DNA of 53,126 bases from Dysgonamonadaceae bacterium. GTDB taxonomy: Bacteria; Bacteroidota; Bacteroidia; Bacteroidales; Azobacteroidaceae. Positions within the stretch are counted from its first letter, which is position 1, and the number at the start of each line of letters is the position of its first letter. Made by a program: the position numbers and the translations under genes. The DNA is taken from assembly GCA_031258895.1 (NCBI GenBank), contig JAIRMF010000079.1, forward strand, positions 1-53,126, written 5' to 3'. Under the pieces are notes generated by a model that saw only the letters and a program-made list of their open reading frames with translations, searched no databases and was not told the origin of the DNA. Below, in pieces: positions 23,369 to 33,487 of the stretch.

Positions 23369-26300
23369 ATGGGAAAAAAATGGCTCAAATTTATGACAGG
23401 ACGCGGCTTTGCGTTCCTACTGTGTGTCGCCTCCCTGTGTGATACGGTCTCTGTTTCTGCCCAGACGGGAGTTATCCTGAAAGGACGGGTGGTCGATACG
23501 CGAGGAGAAGGTATACCGGGTGCACTCGTCAATATTGTCGGAAGTACCAGAGGTAGCGCTACCGATGAAACCGGCGCCTTTGAACTGACTAATGTCGCAA
23601 AAGGTGCGAAATTGCTCGTCACTTCGCTCGGCATGACCGATAAGCATGTGACATTTAGCGGACAGAACGATATCATTGTCGTTATGGAAGAAAAGGCCGA
23701 TGAACTTGCGGAAGTGGTTGTATCCGGATTCGGAGGCCGGCAAAAAAAAGAAAGCGTGGTGTCAGCTATACAGTCTGTTGATGTGAGCGAACTTCGTGTG
23801 CCGAGTAGTAATCTTACAACCGCCTTCTCCGGACGTATCGCAGGCTTGATCTCTTATCAGACCTCAGGTGAACCAGGCGCCGATTCCAATGCTACCTTCT
23901 TCATAAGAGGGGTGACTTCTTTCGGTACGGGAAAAATTGACCCCCTGATACTTATTGATAATATTGAGGTCTCGAAAGATGACCTGGCCAAACTCCATCC
24001 GGATGACCTTCAGTCGTTTTCAATCCTGAAGGATGCTACGGCGACAGCCCTCTACGGTGCACGAGGTGCTAATGGCGTTATTTTCGTGACAACAAAGGAA
24101 GGCAGAGAAGGAAAGGCACGTGTCTCGTTCCGTCTGGAAAACTCGTGGTCGGCCCCGACTTCCAAACTCGAAATGGCGGATGCCGTTACGTATATGAAGA
24201 TGGCTAATGAGGCGAAAAATGCACGGTCACGGTTCTTTTCCCTTGAATATCCACGTTCAGACATCGTTGAAACACAGTCGGGAAAGTATCCGTTCGCATA
24301 TCCGAATGTGGACTGGATGGGAATGTTGATAAAAGATTATACCCAAAGCCAAAGAGCTAACCTGAGTATTTCCGGAGGCGGCAAAGTGGCGCGGTATTAT
24401 GTTTCGGGTTCGTACGGTAATGATGGTGGACTGATGAATGTTGACCGAAAACAAAATTTCAACAGTAATGTCAATTATAAGAAGTATACATTGCACTCGA
24501 ACATTAATGTAAATCTTACTTCATCGACTGAAATGATACTCCGTCTGCATGGCGGTTTTGACGACTATACAGGTCCGCTTGACGGAGGGAGCGACATTTA
24601 CAGAAAAACGTTGCAGGTAAGTCCTGTGCGTTTCCTGCCGTACTACGAACCCGATGCTCAGCGAGCGTCCTCTTCGTGGATATTGTTCGGAAACAGCAAC
24701 AGTTACTCCTTGCCGTTCATGAATCCGTATGCCGATTTGATGAAAGGCTACAAGAACTATTCAAACTCTTCTCTTATGGCGCAATTAGAATTCAAACAGG
24801 ATTTCTCCTCCCTGCTAAAAGGCTTGAGCGGGAGATTGCTGGGAAATACCGCACGGAACTCCTTTTTCGAGAGTAAGCGTTCATACGAGCCGATGTTCTA
24901 CGAGATGAGCTATTTCGATCGTGTTGCCTACGACGCCGGTGTGGGCAGGGGATTAACACCTGGTAAGGATTTCTTCCCGTGGTACTTGTATGAAATCAAT
25001 ACCGGAGCAAAGCAGTGGCTCGGCAACCCCGAGAACACGACAAGTATTGCCAATATTATGTATGGCGAAGCGGCGCTTTCATACGACAATGGATTTGACA
25101 GTCATAACTTTAGCGCTATGCTTGTGGGAACAGGGCGAGAACGTAAGTTCCCCGATCCCGATCTTATTAAGTCGTTGCCGGAACGTAACCTTGGTCTGGC
25201 CGGCAGGTTTACCTACAATTTTGACACGAGGTATTTTGTTGAGTTCAACTTCGGTTACAATGGCTCCGAAAAATTCGACGAAACCCATCGGTGGGGCTTC
25301 TTCCCCTCATTCGGCGGAGGGTATCTTATTTCTAATGAAAAATTCTGGACTCCTCTCAAGGATAAGGTTAATCTCCTGAAACTGAAATATACTTATGGTT
25401 CGGCAGGTAACGATCAGATTTCCAGCCAGCGCTTTTTTTATATCTCCCAAATCGAAATGGGTAAGCCCGATGACGATAATATCGGAGGAAAAGGCTTTAA
25501 GGATGGTGAGGGCTTCGGAATTACGGGAAATGGCGCTTTTTCTAACATGGAAGGTCCAAAAATTATTCATGAGTTAAACAAAAAAATAACATGGGAAATT
25601 GCTTACAAGCACAACTTGGGCCTTGAATTCGGACTCTTCAACAAAATCAACATCCAGGCGGATATCTACAAGGAACACCGCGTGAATATACTTCAGGAAC
25701 GTGCAGATATTCCGGTCAATATCGGTCTGTGGTCGATCCCCCTTGCCAACGTTGGCGAATCCAGAACCGAAGGCGGCGAACTTTCGCTCGACTATAATCA
25801 TTCATTCTCAAAAGATTTGTGGCTTACGGCTCGGGCTACTTTTACGTACGCACATTCGGAATATAGCTATTACGAAGAACCGGATTATTCGGCTATCGGA
25901 ATCCCATGGCGTTCGAAGATCGGACGTACCACAACACAAGAAGAGGGCTACATAGCAGAACGCCTGTTTATTGACGAGGCTGATATTGCTAACTCGCCGA
26001 AACAGGAAAATGTAATGCCGGGCGACATTAAATATATGGATCTGAATGAAGACTTTGTAATCGACGACCGCGACAAACGCGGCATCGGCAACCCGACGAC
26101 TCCGGAAATGAACTATGGATTCGGATTTTCATTCGGGTATAAGAGCGTCGACGTCTCTGCGTTCTTTCAGGGCGCCGGACTCTCGTCGTTCTTTATAGAC
26201 CCCGAAAAAATGATGCCGTTTCTGATGACAAAAATCGACAACGACACCCGTTACGTCGAAAACGGTCTGGCGCAGTTTATTGTCGACGATTATTGGTCGG

Positions 26301-26614
26301 AAACAAACAATAATCCCTTTGCTCGCTGGCCACGCTTGGCAGATACCAAAGAAAACTTCAAGAACAACCTTGAAAAAAGTACATATTGGATGTACGACAA
26401 CAAATACTTGCGTTTCAAATCAATAGAATTGGGGTATTCGCTTAACGACAAACTGGTTAAGAAGTTGCACCTTGGTTCTCTACGTTTTTACTTGAGCGGC
26501 ACCAACATTTGGTTGTGGAGCAGTTTCAAGATTTGGGACGTAGAACTTGGCAATAACGGACTTAACTATCCGTTACAGCGTACAGTTAATGCAGGTTTAA
26601 ACCTTACGTTTTAA
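23369..26614 (+). CDS. SusC/RagA-family TonB-linked outer-membrane transporter
   Basis: 1081 aa. The signal peptide (ending VSAQ near 33) is followed by a carboxypeptidase-regulatory-like domain (about 36-110, LKGRVVDTRGEGIPGALVNIVG...GAFELTNV). Next come ELAEVVVSGFGGRQKKESVVSAI, a SusC-specific junction, and the plug (about 120-245, FFIRGVTSFG, ILKDATATALYGARGANGVI). A 22-strand barrel runs to the C-terminus (GLNLTF, ending in Phe). SusC proteins import oligosaccharides or peptides bound by SusD, powered by TonB. The susD gene follows after 12 bases. Substrate cannot be read from the sequence, and no sugar-degrading enzyme is adjacent. Confidence 0.95.
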   Translation: MGKKWLKFMTGRGFAFLLCVASLCDTVSVSAQTGVILKGRVVDTRGEGIPGALVNIVGSTRGSATDETGAFELTNVAKGAKLLVTSLGMTDKHVTFSGQNDIIVVMEEKADELAEVVVSGFGGRQKKESVVSAIQSVDVSELRVPSSNLTTAFSGRIAGLISYQTSGEPGADSNATFFIRGVTSFGTGKIDPLILIDNIEVSKDDLAKLHPDDLQSFSILKDATATALYGARGANGVIFVTTKEGREGKARVSFRLENSWSAPTSKLEMADAVTYMKMANEAKNARSRFFSLEYPRSDIVETQSGKYPFAYPNVDWMGMLIKDYTQSQRANLSISGGGKVARYYVSGSYGNDGGLMNVDRKQNFNSNVNYKKYTLHSNINVNLTSSTEMILRLHGGFDDYTGPLDGGSDIYRKTLQVSPVRFLPYYEPDAQRASSSWILFGNSNSYSLPFMNPYADLMKGYKNYSNSSLMAQLEFKQDFSSLLKGLSGRLLGNTARNSFFESKRSYEPMFYEMSYFDRVAYDAGVGRGLTPGKDFFPWYLYEINTGAKQWLGNPENTTSIANIMYGEAALSYDNGFDSHNFSAMLVGTGRERKFPDPDLIKSLPERNLGLAGRFTYNFDTRYFVEFNFGYNGSEKFDETHRWGFFPSFGGGYLISNEKFWTPLKDKVNLLKLKYTYGSAGNDQISSQRFFYISQIEMGKPDDDNIGGKGFKDGEGFGITGNGAFSNMEGPKIIHELNKKITWEIAYKHNLGLEFGLFNKINIQADIYKEHRVNILQERADIPVNIGLWSIPLANVGESRTEGGELSLDYNHSFSKDLWLTARATFTYAHSEYSYYEEPDYSAIGIPWRSKIGRTTTQEEGYIAERLFIDEADIANSPKQENVMPGDIKYMDLNEDFVIDDRDKRGIGNPTTPEMNYGFGFSFGYKSVDVSAFFQGAGLSSFFIDPEKMMPFLMTKIDNDTRYVENGLAQFIVDDYWSETNNNPFARWPRLADTKENFKNNLEKSTYWMYDNKYLRFKSIELGYSLNDKLVKKLHLGSLRFYLSGTNIWLWSSFKIWDVELGNNGLNYPLQRTVNAGLNLTF

Positions 26615-26626
26615 TCAAAAATAAAG

Positions 26627-28810
26627 ATGAATAGTATGAAAAAATATTTCAAAATAAGAAGTCTGATGAAATATCTGATGGTGATGCCTTTCTTTATGGT
26701 ATTATCGTGCAGTGACTTCCTTGACGTTGTGCCTGATAACATCCCGACTCTTGATTATGCTTTTCTCGACAAGACGCAGGCAGAAAATTATCTTGCCTCT
26801 TTGTTTGCTTTTATGCCGAAGACAGGCAGCCCGGAATCAAACCCGGCACTTGTAGGATGCGATGAAGTATGGTTCGGAGAACGCACTTCGGGGGTGAATA
26901 CAGACCTCTGGCGGCATGTAGCACGCGGGGTAAACATGTCAAATGATCCACATCCTAATTATTTCTCTTCCTACCTCAAAGATAAGGATGGAAAAGACAG
27001 TGAAGACCTCCACGGTGGGGAATTTCTTTTCACTGCCTTGCGTGACTGCAATATTATGCTCGAAAACATCTGGAAGCCCTACGACCTGTACAGTGATACA
27101 CGAGGCCGTTGGATAGCGGAAATAAAGTTTCTGAAAGCGTACTACCATTTTTGGTTGCTCAGAATGTACGGTCCTATTCCGCTTATCAAAGTAAACTCCA
27201 CAATCGACGAACCCGCTACCGCCACCCGTGAACCGGTGGATGACTGTATCGACTACATAGTTCAGCTTCTTGATTCGGCTTGTGTAGAAGGCGGATTGCC
27301 CGAAGAACTTGCCTCGCCGGGAATCGACGCCGGACGTCCGACCATCCTGATAGCTAAAGCGTTGAAAGCACAAGTGCTGACCTATGCGGCGAGCCCGTTA
27401 TTCAACGGCAATGAAATTGCCCGCACCGACGGAAGGTCTAATCCTCTCGGACAGACCTACAAAGATCTTTTCCCGACTTACGACATACAAAAATGGATTC
27501 ACGCAAGGGACGCCCTTCTTGATGCGATAAATTTAGCCCATGAGCAGAAATACAAACTCTATCGTTTTGAAGATGATATGATGCCGGATACGGTATCGGG
27601 ACGCGTTCTTCTCCGTAGGCCTACGATTGATGCGATGCAAGTGCGTGGCGCAGTCACGGTTCACGAGAGTTTTTTAGGTTGGAACAGCGAACTGATTTGG
27701 GGTGACCCGCGCGGATGCAAAACCATTCATCAGTCTTGTATCCCCTTGTTTGGCTATTTAGGCGGAAACACATCAAGCATGGGCGGTGGAACGATTCATC
27801 ATAACTATGCTCCCACACTTGACATAGTAGAACAGTTCTATACTAACAACGGTCTTCCGATTGCCGACGACATTAAATGGCAGGCGTCAAACGCAAACTG
27901 GACGGACAAGACTGAAACCGGACTTTACAGTCTGCGTGGGATTCCCGACTACAAAATGCATCCCGATGTAGGCTGCATCATGGTCAGAGGCAAGGAAAAT
28001 ACCAACGATACAGCCACAGCAGTGTTGCATTTCGACCGTGAGCCGCGTTTCTACGGAGCGATAACCTTTGCCCGCGCCCGCCATTACGGATTGGCGTATT
28101 CGATGTGTTACCGCGATACCAGTGCATTCTGGGACGACCAAGCTGTTAACTGGTTTGCTAACTTCAATTTCCGCAATGCCGAACGTTTCCCGATTACCGG
28201 ATACATTTGCAATAAACTTTCAAGTTATCTTGATATGTATCCCACACAGGGAACGGGAGTCAGCCTCCACGTTCAGGAAGGAAATCCTGCACCGACGAGG
28301 CAAGATTATCCATTCCCGATAATTCGCCTTGCCGATCTTTACCTGATGTATGCCGAGGCTCTTAATGAAACAGGTGACAAGGCCGGAGCTATTGCATACG
28401 TGGACAGCGTACGCCGGCGCACGGCAATACCGACAATAGAGGAAAGTTGGACGTCCTCCGCGTCGGATGGTAAAGTGACCGATTTTGACGGTGTTACGCG
28501 CCACGATTACAACACGACAGAAGGATTGCGCTGCATTATCCGCCGTGAACGTCTCAATGAACTTGCCTTCGAAGGTGTACGTTTTTGGGATTTGCGTCGG
28601 TGGATGATTGCGAAAACCGTACTGAACAAGGAAATTCGCGGATTGAACGTTCCTACCAAAGTGCTGATTAACGTAAACATGCCGAATGATTTCTACAAAC
28701 CGCAAACATTGTGGACGATGAGATTTGAAGACAAGGATTATTTCTTTCCGATAAAATTAAATTCTGTCATCAAGAATGTCAATCTTCTGCAGAGTCCACA
28801 TTGGAAGTAA
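26627..28810 (+). CDS. SusD/RagB-family nutrient-binding lipoprotein
   Basis: 727 aa, long for the family. The signal ends in lipobox VLSC (Cys28, or Cys25 from the second ATG at 26636), followed by SDFLDVVPDN, the classic SusD N-terminus. TPR-like helices are present (IAEIKFLKAYYHFWLLRMYGPIPL; AKALKAQVLTYAASPLF). The C-terminal part has YPFPIIRLADLYLMYAEALNETGD and RRERLNELAFEGVRFWDLRRW, both hallmarks. It caps the SusC barrel and binds substrate at the cell surface. The gene forms an operon with susC (12-base gap) and the following susE-like gene (41-base gap). Confidence 0.95.
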   Translation: MNSMKKYFKIRSLMKYLMVMPFFMVLSCSDFLDVVPDNIPTLDYAFLDKTQAENYLASLFAFMPKTGSPESNPALVGCDEVWFGERTSGVNTDLWRHVARGVNMSNDPHPNYFSSYLKDKDGKDSEDLHGGEFLFTALRDCNIMLENIWKPYDLYSDTRGRWIAEIKFLKAYYHFWLLRMYGPIPLIKVNSTIDEPATATREPVDDCIDYIVQLLDSACVEGGLPEELASPGIDAGRPTILIAKALKAQVLTYAASPLFNGNEIARTDGRSNPLGQTYKDLFPTYDIQKWIHARDALLDAINLAHEQKYKLYRFEDDMMPDTVSGRVLLRRPTIDAMQVRGAVTVHESFLGWNSELIWGDPRGCKTIHQSCIPLFGYLGGNTSSMGGGTIHHNYAPTLDIVEQFYTNNGLPIADDIKWQASNANWTDKTETGLYSLRGIPDYKMHPDVGCIMVRGKENTNDTATAVLHFDREPRFYGAITFARARHYGLAYSMCYRDTSAFWDDQAVNWFANFNFRNAERFPITGYICNKLSSYLDMYPTQGTGVSLHVQEGNPAPTRQDYPFPIIRLADLYLMYAEALNETGDKAGAIAYVDSVRRRTAIPTIEESWTSSASDGKVTDFDGVTRHDYNTTEGLRCIIRRERLNELAFEGVRFWDLRRWMIAKTVLNKEIRGLNVPTKVLINVNMPNDFYKPQTLWTMRFEDKDYFFPIKLNSVIKNVNLLQSPHWK

Positions 28811-28851
28811 ATAAGCAAACAGATGTTGAATATAACGAATGAAATGTCAAT

Positions 28852-30411
28852 ATGAAAAAATTTTTATTTATTTCACTCTTAGGGTTATCTGCTTTCAGTT
28901 GCACGGATTGGAAGGATCAGTATCCCTATCAGTTAGCTTCCGAGCCTGACGGGGACGCACCGGGAGCGCCTACGATAACCGATATTGTGCCGATAGGGGG
29001 TGGGGTTAAGATCTATTTCACTCCCCCCGATGATGCTGATTTCTTAGGTATAAAAGCCGTTTATGATGTGAACGAAACTCATAAAAATCAGGAGACTTTT
29101 GTGTCTGCAAGCGGCGATTCGGTAAGTGTCGACCACATCATCCTTTCCGGTTTTTCCGGATTGGGAGAAGAGTCAATTCCGGTAACTCTTTATGCTGTTG
29201 ACCATTCAAATAACTTTTCCGAAGGTGTACATAATACGTTTGATCCGTTACCGAGTCCTGTTTACGACATACTCAGCTCGTTGACGACAAAGGATGGTCC
29301 TGCGGGCATCACCGTTCACTGGGAGAATCCCGAGCAGATGGACATTGCGCTAATAATTTCACTGTACGACACGATAAAGCAAAGTTGGGAGCCGGTAGCG
29401 CCGCTGTATTTTGCCCAGGCGCCGGTTGTAACGCGGACAATCAAGGGGATTGCGGTGGACGAAATAACGGCGGACGGCACGTATATCTATTATCCGAAGA
29501 AATACCGTTTTGAGTTCATCGACACTTATGAGAATTATTACCTTGCAAAGGAAGACATTCATACTCCGATAGAAGAGAAGTTTATTTCGCCGCTTGCGGA
29601 GGACGGGACGACGATTATAAGAAAGTTGTTGGAAGTAGGGAAAATTGACGGGGTGGAACAGACCGGATGGAAGTTTCGTGGCGATTGCGGCGGGGGCTAT
29701 ACGGGTTTTGATGCGTCGTTTTTTGCGGAAAACAGCAACGAATCGGAGTTTTGGTGGGACAATGGCGTTGCCGAAGGGAAGGACTACTTTGTATTACCGA
29801 CCGAATTTAACAGTGAGCCGGCTCCGTGGCCGTACTATATGACGATAGATATGGGTACGACAGCGATATACAGCACTTTTAAAGTAGTTATCCAGCCCCG
29901 CGAGCCGCTTGGTTCCGCCACAATGATGACTGATTTTGAGATATGGGCGACGAACTACATAAAGCCTTTGAGTGAATTCCCCGGTCTTGGAGTCAACAAG
30001 CAGCTTTCGAGCATGAGGTATTGGACTTCGTGGGATTCGATTTACACCAACATAATTCATGGGGACTACATAGAACAGCCGCACAAGTATCCCGGTCCGG
30101 GCAAGAAGCTTGAAATAAACGGTACCGATACGACGGTGGTTGACGATCACTATTGGGAGAAGGATTGGGATAAACTTGCCGATTGTGTAGTGCAGCTTCC
30201 GTCCGGCGTTCCGCTTGACGCCAATGGTATTCCGGAGGAAGGTTTGTCGGCGGAGGACAAGGCCATGCTTTTGGCGGGTTTTGAATTTGACTTGACACAG
30301 GACGGTGAATCGAAGGCGTACCGTTACATCAGGATCAAGGTAAAAGGGACTTCATCGGGAGACAAGCGCAGTCGAGTTGATCAGTTAGGTTTTTACGGAA
30401 GGTATAAATAA
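28852..30411 (+). CDS. SusE-position surface lipoprotein (DUF4959/DUF5000 type)
   Basis: 519 aa, with lipobox AFSC (Cys17) and then CTDWKDQYP. Residues about 35-135 form a fibronectin-like domain typical of DUF4959 (PTITDIVPIGGGVKIYFTPPDD). A second beta domain spans about 140-235, and the C-terminal part (about 270-519, TGWKFRGDCGG...YYMTIDMG...YRYIRIKVKGTSSGDK...DQLGFYG) resembles the DUF5000/discoidin-like domain found in these proteins. It occupies the SusE/F position, so it probably helps bind ligand at the surface. The domain names are from recall of the family and are moderately certain. A very strong terminator follows. Confidence 0.8.
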   Translation: MKKFLFISLLGLSAFSCTDWKDQYPYQLASEPDGDAPGAPTITDIVPIGGGVKIYFTPPDDADFLGIKAVYDVNETHKNQETFVSASGDSVSVDHIILSGFSGLGEESIPVTLYAVDHSNNFSEGVHNTFDPLPSPVYDILSSLTTKDGPAGITVHWENPEQMDIALIISLYDTIKQSWEPVAPLYFAQAPVVTRTIKGIAVDEITADGTYIYYPKKYRFEFIDTYENYYLAKEDIHTPIEEKFISPLAEDGTTIIRKLLEVGKIDGVEQTGWKFRGDCGGGYTGFDASFFAENSNESEFWWDNGVAEGKDYFVLPTEFNSEPAPWPYYMTIDMGTTAIYSTFKVVIQPREPLGSATMMTDFEIWATNYIKPLSEFPGLGVNKQLSSMRYWTSWDSIYTNIIHGDYIEQPHKYPGPGKKLEINGTDTTVVDDHYWEKDWDKLADCVVQLPSGVPLDANGIPEEGLSAEDKAMLLAGFEFDLTQDGESKAYRYIRIKVKGTSSGDKRSRVDQLGFYGRYK

Positions 30412-30432
30412 CTCCGTTACACAGAAAATGCG

Positions 30433-30475
30433 TGAGGGGGTGCCGGATTTTCCGGCACCCCCTCAGGGTTTTATG
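30433..30475 (+). terminator. strong intrinsic terminator of the susCDE operon
   Basis: A perfect 15-bp GC-rich stem (30433-30447 with 30451-30465) with a three-base loop is followed by GGGTTTTAT. It may also serve the convergent acyl-CoA synthetase gene. Confidence 0.85.
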
Positions 30476-30534
30476 CATTGTCTTATCCCGATTTCGTCGC
30501 AATATCTCCCTCTCGTGGTTGTGTCGGAGGACGA

Positions 30535-32214
30535 TTAAATATTGTTGTAAAGATACCTCTTAATGCTCTTTTTGGGCGTTTTTTCAAACTCGTTCGGGTA
30601 TAACTGTATCTCCGCAATCTTCTCGTATGCGGCAACTATATTGTTGAGATCCGCCTTGTTCTTTTCCATGATCAGAGGCAGGTTTTCAGACGAAATCCCC
30701 GTCTGGGCAAGCGATTCGTAGTCAGGATAGACCAGTGCGACAAGTCTGTTGTTCTTCTCCATAACGAGACTCTCCATCACAAAAGGTAAATTGTTGAGCT
30801 TCGCCTCTATTTCCTCCGGATAAATGTTCTGCCCGCTCGAACTCAATATCATACTCTTCAAACGTCCGCGAATGAAAAGATTCCCGTTACGGTCCATAGT
30901 GCCGAGATCGCCGGTGCGAAGCCAGCCGTCATCGGTAAAAATGGCGTCGGTGGCTGCCTTGTTCTTGTAATAACCGGACATAACGTTCTGACCACGCGTC
31001 TGGATCTCGCCCGCGATGTTGTACGGGTCGTCCGAGTCAATGCGCACCTCCATGCACGGCAGTATCTTACCGCAGGAATGGGGTACAAATGCCGTATGAT
31101 CCGCGTCAAAACTGATAAGCGGAGCACATTCGGTCATGCCGTAGCCTACGCAGACAGGAAATTTTATCTTCAACAGAAAATCCTCTACTTCCTGGTTGAA
31201 AGGCGCTCCGCCTATGATCACAAGTCGACATCGCCCACCGAGAGCGGAGATAAGTTTGCGGCGAAACTGTGCGTAGATCTGAGCGTCTAACATCGGAACA
31301 TTTAACGCAAGGCTTATTGCACGTTTTCCAAGCATCGGAAGAATGGTCTTCTTGTAGATCTTCTCGAAAATCAACGGCACGGAAACCACAACCTCAGGCC
31401 TGACCTCGGCAAATGCCTGCAACAGGATTTTCGGTGCAGGCGTCTTGCCAAGAAAAGTTGTATGTACCCCCTCCGTCAATGCGTACAGAAAGTCAAAGGC
31501 TGCGCCGTAGGTATGGGAAAGCGGCAGGAAAGACAGCATCCGATTCCCTTTGCACAGCCCGATTTCATTATGGGCATGTGTCATATTGCCGGACAGGTTG
31601 GAACCGGAAATCATTACCCCCTTGCTGAATCCTGTTGTGCCGGAAGTATAGTTCAAAACCACCGTATCGCTGTCGGGCTGGTTTGAATAGATGATGTTCG
31701 TAGAGCCGAAACCGTTGGGATATTTGCGGTTAAACCTGTCGTCAAGCGTCTGTAAAATCTCGCTCAGGTTCTCGCCTTCCCTCTGGAAAAACAGATGATA
31801 ATCGGTCAGCGAAATAGCGCCTTTCAGTTCCGACATGCTGTCTTCATTCAACGTGTCCCAAATCGAATCGGAGGCAAAAAGCAACATCGAATCCGAATGA
31901 TTGACGATATGGACGATGTCGTTGGAATTAAAATCGTGAAGGATGGGGACAACGATAGCGCCGTAAGTAATGGTGGCCAGATACGCCATCGCCCATCGGC
32001 TGCTGTTTTTCCCAACAATCGAAATCTTGTCGCCCCTGTTGATCCTACATTCCTCGAACAGGATATGGAAGCGGGCAATCTGACGGGCCACATCTCCGTA
32101 CGTAAACACCCTGTCCGTACCGAAATCGCTTATTGCGTCAAATTCGAAATTTTCGGCGAAGCTCCTTTCGTAGAGGTTAATGAATGTTCTTTCCATGGTT
32201 TTTTCCGTTGTCAT
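30535..32214 (-). CDS. AMP-forming long-chain acyl-CoA synthetase
   Basis: 559 aa, ANL superfamily. The phosphate-binding loop YTSGTTGFSKGVM lies near residue 190. GYGMTECAPLISFD, LRTGDLGTMDRNGNLFIRGR and the C-terminal PKKSIKRYLY (with the adenylation lysine region) complete the pattern of fatty-acyl-CoA ligases. It activates fatty acids with ATP and CoA. The gene stands alone on the minus strand, convergent with the susCDE operon and divergent from yebC. The upstream -7 box is at 32241-32248. Confidence 0.9.
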   Translation of the reverse strand: MTTEKTMERTFINLYERSFAENFEFDAISDFGTDRVFTYGDVARQIARFHILFEECRINRGDKISIVGKNSSRWAMAYLATITYGAIVVPILHDFNSNDIVHIVNHSDSMLLFASDSIWDTLNEDSMSELKGAISLTDYHLFFQREGENLSEILQTLDDRFNRKYPNGFGSTNIIYSNQPDSDTVVLNYTSGTTGFSKGVMISGSNLSGNMTHAHNEIGLCKGNRMLSFLPLSHTYGAAFDFLYALTEGVHTTFLGKTPAPKILLQAFAEVRPEVVVSVPLIFEKIYKKTILPMLGKRAISLALNVPMLDAQIYAQFRRKLISALGGRCRLVIIGGAPFNQEVEDFLLKIKFPVCVGYGMTECAPLISFDADHTAFVPHSCGKILPCMEVRIDSDDPYNIAGEIQTRGQNVMSGYYKNKAATDAIFTDDGWLRTGDLGTMDRNGNLFIRGRLKSMILSSSGQNIYPEEIEAKLNNLPFVMESLVMEKNNRLVALVYPDYESLAQTGISSENLPLIMEKNKADLNNIVAAYEKIAEIQLYPNEFEKTPKKSIKRYLYNNI

Positions 32215-32240
32215 AGTGTATGTTCGTTTTGAATTTTGAG

Positions 32241-32248
32241 CAAAGATA
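32241..32248 (-). promoter_or_regulatory. -7 element for the acyl-CoA synthetase gene
   Basis: On the minus strand this reads TATCTTTG, matching TAnnTTTG, 27 bases before the start codon. The -33 region has only a weak TTTTC match. Confidence 0.55.
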
Positions 32249-32285
32249 ATGAAAACAATTAAGAACTGAAAACTGACCTGTGTTT

Positions 32286-32316
32286 TTTGCTGTCTGAAAA
32301 TAATATCGTAATTTTG
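32286..32316 (+). promoter_or_regulatory. yebC promoter
   Basis: TTTG at 32286-32289 and TAATTTTG at 32309-32316, spaced by 19 bases, match the Bacteroidota promoter. It is divergent from the acyl-CoA synthetase promoter within the same 138-base gap. Confidence 0.75.
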
Positions 32317-32352
32317 CGCGCCGGCAGCTAAACGCAGGACCGGTAATTATCA

Positions 32353-33081
32353 ATGGGAAGAGCATTTGAATACAGAAAAGCGACCAAAATGAAGCGTTGG
32401 GGTAACATGGCCCGCGTCTTCACCAAACTCGGCAAACAGATTACTATCGCAGCCCGCGAAAGCGGTTCCGACCCCGAAAGTAATCCCCGTCTGCGTGTGC
32501 TTGTGCAACAGGCAAAGAAGGAAAATATGCCGAAAGATAATGTTGAGAGAGCCATCAAACGTGCCGTTCAGAAGGATGCCGCCGACTACAAGGAAATCAT
32601 CTATGAGGGATACGGCCCGTTCGGCATTGCGATACTTGTCGAAACGGCGACAGACAACAATATGCGAACTGTGGCCAATGTCCGCAGTTATTTCAACAAG
32701 TTTGGCGGTTCACTCGGCACAAGCGGCAGTCTGCAATTTCTGTTTGAACACAAATGTGTATTCAAGGTAGCGCCCAAAGAGAACGTCGACCTTGAGCAGC
32801 TTGAATTGGAACTGATTGATTTCGGTGTTGAGGAAATAGAATTTGATGAAGAAGAAAACGTGATATTCATTTATGGGGAATTTCAGTCCAATTCAGCAAT
32901 TCAGAAATACCTTGAAGAGAACTGCTACGAGATTCACAGCGCCGAATTCGAGTGGATACCGGGTGATTACAGGCAAGTTACCGCCGAGCAGCGCGTTTTG
33001 ATAGAAAAACTGCTTGAAAAGTTCGAGGATGATGATGACGTTCAAAATGTTTTTCACAACATGGAGAGTTCAATAGGGTAG
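32353..33081 (+). CDS. yebC: YebC/PmpR family protein
   Basis: 242 aa with the family N-terminus (GRAFEYRKATKMKRWGNMARVFTKL in two overlapping parts), then NPRLRVLVQQAKKENMPKDN, YEGYGPFGIAILVE and GGSLGTSGSLQFLF. It is annotated widely as a transcriptional regulator. More recent work on YebC and its mitochondrial relative TACO1 points to a role in translating difficult proline-containing sequences; this is recalled family knowledge. The C-terminal tail is acidic (EKFEDDDDVQNV). It has its own promoter. The next gene is the tRNA cluster about 400 bases away. Confidence 0.93.
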   Translation: MGRAFEYRKATKMKRWGNMARVFTKLGKQITIAARESGSDPESNPRLRVLVQQAKKENMPKDNVERAIKRAVQKDAADYKEIIYEGYGPFGIAILVETATDNNMRTVANVRSYFNKFGGSLGTSGSLQFLFEHKCVFKVAPKENVDLEQLELELIDFGVEEIEFDEEENVIFIYGEFQSNSAIQKYLEENCYEIHSAEFEWIPGDYRQVTAEQRVLIEKLLEKFEDDDDVQNVFHNMESSIG

Positions 33082-33402
33082 TAGGGAGATGATAAAACCC
33101 GCACGATCCCTCTCGGTAGGGGAATCATGGCGGCGTGTTTTTATACCTCTTGCACCTGTAATTGAGGAATTCCCGAAGCATAATGAAAAGCTCCCAAAGC
33201 ATAATGAGAGGCGCAGTAAGGTTAATACAAAACCTGTAAATCAACAGAGAACGTACCGTCTCCGACGATAATTGCTTGCACGCACTGCTTACGCACACAA
33301 ACATGGTCGGATAAAAATCGTTTCCATGCGACTGAAAATAAGCCGGATTTTTCGGGAAAAATTAAAAAATCAATAACTTTTCGGGAATTTTTCAAAAAAT
33401 AT
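33082..33402. other. intergenic region between yebC and the tRNA promoter
   Basis: About 320 bases without a supported gene. A 60-codon frame (33089-33271) contains a twice-repeated segment (AAGCATAATGA at about 33177 and 33200), but it lacks any protein signature. The rest is A/T-rich. Confidence 0.5.
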
Positions 33403-33433
33403 TTTGTCAATTAAAAAATAGTTTGTACCTTTG
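33403..33433 (+). promoter_or_regulatory. promoter of the tRNA-tuf cluster
   Basis: TTTG at 33403-33406 and TACCTTTG at 33426-33433 with a 19-base spacer. Strong consensus match; drives the four tRNAs and probably tuf. Confidence 0.8.
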
Positions 33434-33487
33434 CACCCGTTTCGCTCAGATATTCCGACATGGAGCGAATCAGATATTTGACGTCTT

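Noticed and set aside
33089..33271. 60-codon frame with repeated KHNE segments after yebC
   Set aside because: The repeat is only two short units and there is no further evidence of coding.
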